Assembly (NCBI GenBank): GCA_030635415.1
Contig: DAOVYW010000156.1
Span: 1 to 5,969, forward strand
Direction of reading: 5' to 3'
Length of the DNA: 5,969 nt
Source: Candidatus Firestoneibacteriota bacterium
GTDB lineage: Bacteria; Oederibacteriota; JAAXVQ01; JAUVAV01
Shown here: piece by piece, positions 1-5,103 of the stretch
How positions within the stretch are numbered: position 1 is the stretch's first letter
Layout of the letters: every line of letters begins with the position of its first letter
Notes under the pieces: generated by a model
Databases searched by the model: none
Told to the model about the DNA's origin: nothing
The model's input: the letters and a program-made list of their open reading frames with translations, nothing else
Program-made: the position numbers and the translations under genes

Positions 1-81
1 CTCAAAATCAGGATGCAAAGCCTCTTGAACATCCGTGGCGTTGAGGCTCCCGTCCCGGTATGTTGCACTTGTGATTACAAT
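1..81 (-). CDS. possible 5' end of a divergent gene (partial, unrecognised)
   Basis: On the minus strand a frame is open from just after a TGA at 82-84 to the left edge of the window. It reads IVITSATYRDGSLNATDVQE then ALHPDFE, which looks protein-like (balanced charge, few rare residues) and would be divergent to the membrane-protein gene on the other strand. There is no ATG, GTG or upstream TTG in this frame, so a start here would have to be the rare ATT at 79-81; an AGGAG lies 13 nt upstream of it. I do not recognise the family. It may instead be chance coding potential, since only 27 codons are visible. The competing plus-strand frame 1 (stop at 103-105) looks less protein-like because of its clustered Cys and Pro residues. 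Low confidence. Confidence 0.27.
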   Translation of the reverse strand, partial: MVITSATYRDGSLNATDVQEALHPDFE

Positions 82-170
82 TCACCAGCCCCAACTCCTA
101 AATAAAAAATCACCCTGCTATTTCCCTTCGGCTTCACTCCGGCCAAGGGGGCCCGCCTCTGCGAAAAACA

Positions 171-199
171 TTGCCGCCGGCTCTTCTATCCTGTATGTT
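171..199 (+). promoter_or_regulatory. candidate sigma70/sigmaA promoter for the membrane-protein gene
   Basis: TTGCCG (171-176) and TATGTT (194-199) are separated by 17 nt. Each box matches 4 of 6 consensus bases. Transcription would start near 206, leaving a leader of about 60 nt before the Shine-Dalgarno at 252-257. The leader contains a short GC-rich inverted repeat (CCCCG 225-229, CGGGG 240-244). This is found by eye only. If real, it excludes the upstream in-frame TTG at 171 and ATG at 195 as translation starts. Confidence 0.3.
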
Positions 200-251
200 A
201 AAAATCAGTGCTTTTTACCCCTGTCCCCGCGGCCATCTACGGGGTATAAAC

Positions 252-257
252 AAGGAG
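252..257 (+). promoter_or_regulatory. Shine-Dalgarno that decides a TTG start
   Basis: AAGGAG lies 9 nt upstream of a TTG at 267-269 that is in frame with the long membrane-protein ORF. The alternative in-frame starts further upstream (TTG 171, ATG 195) have no comparable site. The protein from the TTG also begins directly before its first hydrophobic segment, as expected for this type of membrane protein, whereas the upstream extension has no recognisable domain character. Confidence 0.6.
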
Positions 258-266
258 CTGATAGGT

Positions 267-2450
267 TTGTATCGACTTGCCATCCCGGTGACGGCTTTAA
301 TTATAGGCGCGGTTTCCATGCTAACCCAGTTAGGCATTATCCGCGAGCTCTCATTGGTATTCACGGGCAATGAATTATTTTTAGGACTTAGCCTGGCCGG
401 ATGGATGGGCGGGACCGCCCTGGGAGCCGGATGGCTCTTTCCCCGCCTGCCGGTTCGTTTGCGCACCTCGGATAACTTCACACTGGCTGGTTATGCTCTT
501 CTAAATAGTTTAATGCTGCCAACAGCCATATTGCTGTGCCGCTCAACGCGTCTATGGCTAGGAGTCCCGGCCGGGCTGGACCTCAGCTTCGGCCATATGC
601 TGATCGTTACGGTTATTACAACCCTTCCAGCAGCCGCGGCCGGAGGTCTTTGGTATGCCGGTCTGTTGACTAAAACCAACAAGGAGCGTGATTATATCCG
701 CCCTCCGGGATATACGGCCGTAAACCGGGCCGGTTATTTATTCGGCTTTGAAACCCTGGGAGCCTGTCTGGCAGGATTGGCATTTACATTTTGGCTCGCG
801 TTTTACTGGAACCCCTGGACCATAAGCGCGGGAATATTTTTCGCAACCGGACTTTATGTCCTGAGCTTACAAGTGCCCTTAGGCGAAAAAAAAATATGGT
901 TGAGCCTGGCCATACTCATGCTGCTCCTTTTCTCCAATCCCTGGGCCCCGCTTGACCGGATTTCTTCAGGCTGGCGGCAAGCACCGGGCCGGCAATTACT
1001 CTCAGAGTATACGGCCAGGGGGCATGCCGCGCTTTATGAAGATCAAGGTCTTTTTTCCGCCTATTACTCAGGGAAGTGGGTTTTCTCCTTCCCAGACCCG
1101 GACTCCTCTGAAGCACCGGCGCTATTGCCGTTTTTAATATCCCCAAAACACCGGCAAATAGCCCTGTTCGGCGGCGGACCGGAAATACTCCAGCTCTTGC
1201 TTGCTCAGCCCGAAGTTGAGCAAATAACCATATTTAACGAAGATCCGCAGGCTCTGTCCGCCTGGCAAGCAGCTTTTCCAAAATCCTGGAAAAGCCTTTA
1301 CTTTGATCCACGCGTCAAGTGTCAATTGGGAGACGGCCGCATGCTTTTAAAGCAGGATCCGGCTTTGTACGATATCATAATTTTGGCAACTCCCCCTCCG
1401 GACAACCTCTCCATGAATCGATTTTACACCTTGGAATTTATGCGTCTTCTTCGTTCCCGGCTGGCCCCGGACGGAATTCTGGAATACTACCTTCCCTATT
1501 CCCCTAATAGTATTAATACCCGGGAGTCTGCCCTGCTGGGATCACTATGGCATACTTTGAAAACCAGTTTCCCCCATGTCCTGCTTATGTCCGGCAATCA
1601 GCTTTATTTCCTGGCCTCTCCCAACAGTGATCTGTCCGCGCTTACGCCTGAAGTCCTGGCCTCAAGGCTTAAACATCTCCCCCTAAAAACCTCTGCCTTG
1701 ACAATGGAACATCTGCCCCTGCTATTTGATTCCCGCCGGATTAAGAAAATACGCGCTATCCTGGATTCCACCCGTGGCTTGATTAATACTGATCAACACC
1801 CTCTGGCCGCGGGTTTCCAGAGCCTTTTTTGGCTTTCACGTCATACCGGTCCGGCCACTATGGGCGCCGGCATTCTTCTGAGCATACTGGTTATAGTTCT
1901 TATACGTGCCATCATGGCCCGGAGAATTAAACCGGATTTTCTTATTATGGGGACTGCCGGTGGCGCAGGAATTTGCCTGGAATTATTCGTAATCACGGCT
2001 TTTCAAAGCAGCCGGGGCGATCTTTGGCAGGAAATCGGATTGCTATTCGGCGCTTTTATGGCCGGCTTGGCTCTGGGTGGATTTGCGGCCGGAAAAGTAA
2101 AATCCCCCCGCCATTGGCGCCGGCTGACCGCTATCAGCCTGGCTTCAGTATGTATCCTGGCCTACTTCCTGGTTTACAAAACCCAGGGCAACCTTTTGGT
2201 CGCCCTGGGAATTCTCCTGGCCGGCGGTATGGGAGTAGGCGGGTTATATGGGATCATATGCCTGGGAGGAGACAGCCGAAAAGCGGCCTCCGCCTGGGCC
2301 GCAGACCTGGCCGGCAGTCTGGGCGGCGCGCTCCTGGCCAACACCCTCCTGCTTCCCCTGCTGGGAAAATACGCCGGATTGGCGCCGGCCGTACTTTTAA
2401 TCCTTACTGCTCTGCCGGCTGGAAAGGCTCTTGAAAAGACTGCACGGTAA
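267..2450 (+). CDS. membrane protein with central spermidine-synthase-like domain
   Basis: Predicted 727-aa integral membrane protein of the fused spermidine-synthase-like type. Residues about 6-225 form some seven hydrophobic segments. Residues about 233-528 are a soluble domain with the spermidine synthase/methyltransferase layout: a GGG loop (302-304), an acidic loop FNED (323-326) where SAM-type ligands are usually held, GDGR (355-358), NRFYTLEF (384-391) and NTDQHP (507-512). Residues about 532-717 are a second membrane module of some seven segments. The GGG is followed by PE rather than the DG of classical GGGDG, and the aspartate I expect shortly before the NRFYT motif appears replaced (ATPPPD, 374-379), so true aminopropyltransferase activity is doubtful. 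The two membrane modules look related to each other. Function of these fusions is not established. The TTG start is chosen from the ribosome binding site at 252-257. The 3' end overlaps the convergent amrB-A gene by 47 bases. Family identity is recalled from motifs, not searched. Confidence 0.88.
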   Translation: MYRLAIPVTALIIGAVSMLTQLGIIRELSLVFTGNELFLGLSLAGWMGGTALGAGWLFPRLPVRLRTSDNFTLAGYALLNSLMLPTAILLCRSTRLWLGVPAGLDLSFGHMLIVTVITTLPAAAAGGLWYAGLLTKTNKERDYIRPPGYTAVNRAGYLFGFETLGACLAGLAFTFWLAFYWNPWTISAGIFFATGLYVLSLQVPLGEKKIWLSLAILMLLLFSNPWAPLDRISSGWRQAPGRQLLSEYTARGHAALYEDQGLFSAYYSGKWVFSFPDPDSSEAPALLPFLISPKHRQIALFGGGPEILQLLLAQPEVEQITIFNEDPQALSAWQAAFPKSWKSLYFDPRVKCQLGDGRMLLKQDPALYDIIILATPPPDNLSMNRFYTLEFMRLLRSRLAPDGILEYYLPYSPNSINTRESALLGSLWHTLKTSFPHVLLMSGNQLYFLASPNSDLSALTPEVLASRLKHLPLKTSALTMEHLPLLFDSRRIKKIRAILDSTRGLINTDQHPLAAGFQSLFWLSRHTGPATMGAGILLSILVIVLIRAIMARRIKPDFLIMGTAGGAGICLELFVITAFQSSRGDLWQEIGLLFGAFMAGLALGGFAAGKVKSPRHWRRLTAISLASVCILAYFLVYKTQGNLLVALGILLAGGMGVGGLYGIICLGGDSRKAASAWAADLAGSLGGALLANTLLLPLLGKYAGLAPAVLLILTALPAGKALEKTAR

Positions 2451-3963
2451 AGGTATAAATTTCAGTTTCGGGATCCTGCCACGCGTCCCTGGCCAGTCCG
2501 GCTTTCTGACTGCATAATACGTTTAAAAACTCCTTCCTGCTCCAGCCGGTCTCCTGCGCCACCTGGGGCAGAAACAAACCCAAACGTCTTTCTGCTCTGA
2601 CTACGACCCCATGCTTGCCCATTATAATTTTCTTGGCGTCCTGAACCCGGCGCAGAGGCGAAAGGATGGATATTTCAATATCTATATTCGGCAACTCTTC
2701 GAAAGTCAGCGGCTGAAAACGTGTATCCTGAAAAGCCGCCGCGCAGGCCATCTGGGTTATAGCCTGATACAGAGGCAGGCGCGGTTCAGTCATACCAATA
2801 CATCCTCGCAAGCGGGATCCGGTTTTAAAGGTGACGAAAATCGCGCGCTTCTCCAACAGCCATTCGGGTGGTTTTTCAGGATTAACCGGCCGCCCTTTTT
2901 CCAAGGTCTGGACAACCGCTGAGCGGGCCATATCCAGCAATGCGGCTTGCCGGGAAGGCGACAGTTCTTCTCCGGAATCTCCCGGAGATACGGTCTTTTC
3001 TTTGGCAAGTACCGAATCAGCCTCCTTAAAAAAAACCATGGCGGCATAACCCACTACCCGCGATTTATCTCTGCTAATATCTCCGGAATTGATGTACTGC
3101 AAAAGCTCTGCTTGATTGGCCCCCAACTCTTTTCCCGCCATAATAATTGTTTTAACGGCTGACAGACCGCACATAGTACAGGCTAATTGATCGATTCCCC
3201 GGGACATCCATTCCTGATTAATCCGATCCAGATTCTTAGGCTCCATGCTCAGCATGCCCGCAATCATGGCCTGGTCAACACGAATAGCGTCCTGCCAGGA
3301 GGGATAATGCGAGAGATCCGCGGAAGCAATAATTACGGCTTGGCGTTCCCCTGCCTGACGCGCCACGGCCCGGGCTACGGATCGGCATTCCCGGCCAGAG
3401 CAGGCTCCCATAAGCAAGGGTACCAGTTTAGCGCGCGGCGCCAGCTTTTGTAAAAATGGAATCACGACCTCAACCGAATGTTCGCGAGGCCAGGCCGCAG
3501 GCCAGGAACGTATATCAGGACATTTCCTGATTAATTCACGTACTGCCCGGTCATCGACCGGGTACTCCCCTAAAGGGGTTCGGAAGGCCTGGCCTTGCCA
3601 GGTCAGAGCGCCGCTCCTGTCCGCGTGATGCGCGGTTCCGATAACATAAATCGTATCCAAGTCCATACCGGCTATGGTTTTCAGAGCAGTCGCGGCCACC
3701 GCTCCGGAAAAAACATATCCGGCATGCGGAACCAGCAGGGCCACGGGCCGGCCTTTAATTACGGCAGCATCGGCTTCTTTAATATATTTATCCACCAGTT
3801 GTTCCAGTTCAGCCGGGGAGGCAGGATAAAAGCTTCCGGCTACGGACGGCTCGCGCACCTCCCGTCCCTGGCCCCGGGAATTGCATCCCCAGGCAGGTAA
3901 TAAACAAACTCCAACCAGCAACACAATGAGATAATAAAATACTGAATTTTGTTTTATACTCAT
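2404..3963 (-). CDS. AmmeMemoRadiSam B-A fusion (MEMO + AMMECR1) lipoprotein
   Basis: A 519-aa protein joining two members of the AmmeMemoRadiSam system. Residues 8-26 are a hydrophobic signal sequence ending in PAWGC, a plausible lipobox with Cys27 as the lipid anchor, so the product should be exported and membrane-tethered. Residues about 38-313 are a MEMO domain with the expected metal-site residues: PHAGY (His80), the AHH at 111-113, ADLSH (Asp216, His219) and MCG (Cys265), plus the conserved EHS at 161-163. A low-complexity linker (about 318-336) leads to an AMMECR1 domain (about 337-512) with its hallmark LRGCIG (385-390), PLTFEELP (418-425) and FLPQV (464-468). Biochemical function of the system is unknown; AMMECR1 and MEMO proteins are linked to a radical SAM enzyme by co-occurrence. 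The start is fixed by GGAG 10 nt upstream. Originally it followed amrS by 5 nt; now an insert lies between them. A usable start, signal and all key residues are intact. Confidence 0.94.
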   Translation of the reverse strand: MSIKQNSVFYYLIVLLVGVCLLPAWGCNSRGQGREVREPSVAGSFYPASPAELEQLVDKYIKEADAAVIKGRPVALLVPHAGYVFSGAVAATALKTIAGMDLDTIYVIGTAHHADRSGALTWQGQAFRTPLGEYPVDDRAVRELIRKCPDIRSWPAAWPREHSVEVVIPFLQKLAPRAKLVPLLMGACSGRECRSVARAVARQAGERQAVIIASADLSHYPSWQDAIRVDQAMIAGMLSMEPKNLDRINQEWMSRGIDQLACTMCGLSAVKTIIMAGKELGANQAELLQYINSGDISRDKSRVVGYAAMVFFKEADSVLAKEKTVSPGDSGEELSPSRQAALLDMARSAVVQTLEKGRPVNPEKPPEWLLEKRAIFVTFKTGSRLRGCIGMTEPRLPLYQAITQMACAAAFQDTRFQPLTFEELPNIDIEISILSPLRRVQDAKKIIMGKHGVVVRAERRLGLFLPQVAQETGWSRKEFLNVLCSQKAGLARDAWQDPETEIYTFTVQSFQEPFQPAEQ

Positions 3964-4059
3964 AAATCTTATTCTCCTTTACTTGCAACCGGCCGGCGCG
4001 TGTGCTTCCAGATACCGGGAATTGCTTCCCTGCATCGGGGACACTGGCCACGCTTCAAC
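3953..4059. repeat. 107-bp direct repeat, copy A (amrB-A side)
   Basis: Matches 4997-5103 at a constant offset of 1044 bases with a single difference (C at 4051 against T at 5095). It contains, on the minus strand, the last 30 AmrS codons and stop, the 5-nt gap and the first 11 bases of amrB-A. On its left it runs uninterrupted into the full amrB-A gene. On its right it is joined to AT-rich insert sequence, not to amrS. Both ends of the match are sharp at the nucleotide level. Confidence 0.97.
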
Positions 4060-4124
4060 ATTTCCAAACCTGTTCCCCGTATTATTGTATTAAGTAGCGT
4101 TAAACAACATTCTGCACATATCAT
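3969..4124 (-). CDS. small chimeric zinc-ribbon ORF (51 aa)
   Basis: A short minus-strand ORF starting at the ATG 4122-4124, which overlaps the stop of the 251-aa gene as ATGA, a classic coupling arrangement; I see no close Shine-Dalgarno of its own. Residues 1-22 come from the insert (MICAECCLTLL then NTIIRGTGLEM) and residues 23-51 are the duplicated AmrS C-terminus. Together they give CxxC (Cys3, Cys6) and CPRC (Cys28, Cys31), a complete four-cysteine zinc ribbon. The 21-residue spacing between the pairs is exactly that of the AmrS C-terminal ribbon, although the insert-encoded half shares almost nothing else with AmrS. Possible readings: the 3' end of a divergent amrS copy; a Com-like small zinc-finger gene fused to the target on insertion (the LL and GTGLE before CPRC recall that family); or a fortuitous fusion. 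Whether it is translated is unknown. Confidence 0.5.
   Translation of the reverse strand: MICAECCLTLLNTIIRGTGLEMLKRGQCPRCREAIPGIWKHTRRPVASKGE
3974..3980 (-). promoter_or_regulatory. Shine-Dalgarno of amrB-A embedded in the amrS 3' end
   Basis: AAAGGAG on the minus strand ends 10 nt before the ATG at 3961-3963. The same bases encode the last codons (Lys-Gly-Glu) of the AmrS-derived tail, whose TAA stop (3969-3971) is 5 nt before the ATG, an arrangement typical of translational coupling. An identical site exists in the other repeat copy (5018-5024), where it now precedes only an orphan start. Confidence 0.7.
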
Positions 4125-4876
4125 ATTTTTATAGAAACACAAGAAACCTTTGGATCTGTTTTGTATCGATATACTTTCACTTTATATACTTTATCAGTAG
4201 TTTTCTTCTCAAAGAAATAGTATTTATGGTACTCATCAATTTCTTTTTTCTTTTCTATCCATCCACCTTTTTCAAGTGCCTGTTTAACTTTTTTATAACC
4301 TAGACGCTTAGTGAATTTTTTATCATTTTTGTCATAGAAATTCTGACTATATCGTCCGTAGATAACCACACCGGTTGACAATAATGCTTTTTTAATCCCC
4401 ATCTCTTTTTTTTCATAGTTGGACATAGCATCAGGATGATAGGTATTAAGATTTTTAAAGAATGATCGTATTGCTTCTACCAATCCATTTCCTGCATTTA
4501 AATAGACATATTTCCTCCCTGAATATCTGGTTAAATAGACAAGCTCCTTTTTATAGTTTTTGGCAAACTTCAGAAGGTTTTGTATATCATTTAAAAATCC
4601 TTCATCACTATAAATGTCACCTATTTCTTTTTTATCAAAATTTTCCGGTACGACAGCAAGCGATTTAAATTCTCGAATGTAAAAAACATGACATTTAAAT
4701 CTATAAGTAGTAGGTTGCTTAGACTTCGACTGATTGGACGTTATTTTTGCCCAGCCACAGGCAATTTTAAGTATTTTTCTGTTAGGGACGCAACCTCCGC
4801 CTTTTAAAACTCGCTTGGCAGTTATTTTTTCTCCAATTGGTGTAGCATTTAAAAGATTGTTCAATTTAGAATCCAT
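4121..4876 (-). CDS. unrecognised basic 251-aa protein carried by the insert
   Basis: I do not recognise this protein. It has no signal peptide or membrane segment, is rich in Lys, Tyr and Phe, and is clearly basic, as nucleic-acid-binding proteins often are. The N-terminal third has three cysteines (30, 40, 62) and a GGGC turn (27-30). The middle (about 86-146) looks helical, and the C-terminal part (about 186-238, LGYKKVKQALEKGGW then a charged beta-rich stretch) could be a winged-helix-like unit. This is inference from sequence character only. Its composition and Lys/Ile codons (AAA, ATA) are very unlike the neighbours, indicating transfer. The start ATG is supported by GGAGG 5 nt upstream. 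The stop overlaps the next small ORF (ATGA). Since it is the main cargo of a segment flanked by a long target duplication, a solitary restriction or other nuclease is a reasonable suspicion, but no catalytic motif is convincing. Confidence 0.8.
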   Translation of the reverse strand: MDSKLNNLLNATPIGEKITAKRVLKGGGCVPNRKILKIACGWAKITSNQSKSKQPTTYRFKCHVFYIREFKSLAVVPENFDKKEIGDIYSDEGFLNDIQNLLKFAKNYKKELVYLTRYSGRKYVYLNAGNGLVEAIRSFFKNLNTYHPDAMSNYEKKEMGIKKALLSTGVVIYGRYSQNFYDKNDKKFTKRLGYKKVKQALEKGGWIEKKKEIDEYHKYYFFEKKTTDKVYKVKVYRYKTDPKVSCVSIKI

Positions 4877-4881
4877 CTAAA

Positions 4882-4886
4882 CCTCC
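4882..4886 (-). promoter_or_regulatory. Shine-Dalgarno of the 251-aa insert gene
   Basis: GGAGG (within ACGGAGGT on the minus strand) sits 5 nt before the ATG at 4874-4876. This near-perfect anti-16S match supports both the start and real translation of the unrecognised gene. I could not find a convincing promoter between it and amrS on this strand, so read-through from amrS is possible. Confidence 0.75.
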
Positions 4887-4928
4887 GTTGACATATAACA
4901 AAAGGTGACCGAACATACGAATCGTTGA

Positions 4929-4951
4929 CTCATGAATGAGGGCTCCTAGCC
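4929..4951. promoter_or_regulatory. two adjacent short inverted repeats upstream of the insert gene
   Basis: CTCAT-GA-ATGAG (4929-4940) is followed immediately by GGCT-CCT-AGCC (4941-4951). They sit about 50-75 bases upstream of the 251-aa gene start, inside the insert. They could be an operator or a small structured leader; the arms are short (5 and 4 bp), so chance is possible. Confidence 0.25.
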
Positions 4952-5007
4952 GAAACAATTTGAGTTGATTTTGTCGCAATATGAGTTATAATCCGGTTTA
5001 TACTCAT
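4930..5007 (-). pseudogene. orphan duplicated start of amrB-A (25 codons)
   Basis: The second repeat copy reproduces the amrB-A Shine-Dalgarno and ATG just after the amrS stop, but identity ends after 11 bases of the coding sequence. The frame then runs into insert DNA (MSINRIITHIATKS...) and stops at TGA 4930-4932. There is no signal peptide or domain. It is a by-product of the duplication; it could act as a translated leader before the 251-aa gene, but there is no evidence for a product with a function. Confidence 0.55.
4965..4992 (+). promoter_or_regulatory. candidate plus-strand promoter at the insert edge
   Basis: TTGATT (4965-4970) and a perfect TATAAT (4987-4992) are separated by 16 nt on the plus strand. 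It would fire out of the insert, antisense to the 3' end of amrS. The region is AT-rich, so a chance match is quite possible, and no plus-strand gene follows it. Confidence 0.22.
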
Positions 5008-5103
5008 AAATCTTATTCTCCTTTACTTGCAACCGGCCGGCGCGTGTGCTTCCAGATACCGGGAATTGCTTCCCTGCATCGGGGACACTGGCCATGCTTC
5101 AAC
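4997..5103. repeat. 107-bp direct repeat, copy B (amrS side)
   Basis: Partner of 3953-4059, with one mismatch (T at 5095; CAT His in AmrS against CGT Arg in copy A). On its right it is continuous with the body of amrS. On its left the match ends 11 bases into a second amrB-A start codon region, after which insert sequence begins. A recombination between the copies would precisely excise 1044 bases and recreate the ancestral gene junction. Confidence 0.97.

Larger units (their letters stand above)
4060..4996. mobile_element. AT-rich insert between direct repeats (937 bp)
   Basis: This segment separates amrS from amrB-A and lies exactly between the two 107-bp repeat copies. Removing it with one repeat copy restores amrS-TAA-5 nt-ATG-amrB-A. 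It is visibly more AT-rich than either neighbour (28% and 30% G+C in two sampled 60-base stretches, against 48% and 55% in flanking genes). It carries a 251-aa gene of unknown function and the first half of a small zinc-ribbon ORF. No transposase, integrase or convincing terminal inverted repeats are seen. The structure fits 'insertion with long target duplication', a pattern known for restriction-modification genes. A small unequal-recombination event with foreign DNA is the alternative. Confidence 0.75.

Noticed and set aside
225..244. CCCCG/CGGGG hairpin as a terminator or riboswitch
   Set aside because: Stem of only 5 bp with a 10-nt loop and no T-run; no aptamer-like structure recognised.
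35..373. Plus-strand 112-codon ORF before the membrane protein
   Set aside because: It overlaps the start of the membrane-protein gene in another frame, lacks a Shine-Dalgarno, and its translation is rich in Pro, Ser, Arg and His without domain character.
1973..2434. 153-codon plus-strand ORF
   Set aside because: Lies wholly inside the membrane-protein gene in another frame; Gly/Arg/Pro-rich translation typical of a shadow of GC-rich coding DNA.
3809..4051. 80-codon minus-strand ORF crossing the amrS tail into amrB-A
   Set aside because: Out of frame with both the AmrS tail and amrB-A; no ribosome binding site and no recognisable content.
4400..4450. PD...ExK-like nuclease motif in the 251-aa protein (PDAMSNYEKK)
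   Set aside because: The spacing between PD and ExK is only five residues, much shorter than in the PD-(D/E)xK fold, and no supporting hydrophobic strands surround it.
4060..4996. Insert as a classical insertion sequence
   Set aside because: No transposase motifs, no convincing terminal inverted repeats, and a 107-bp duplication is far longer than the usual few-base target duplications.
3953..5103. Direct repeats as an ordinary tandem duplication of amrS
   Set aside because: Only the last 30 codons are duplicated, and the sequence between the copies is foreign in composition and coding content rather than amrS-derived.
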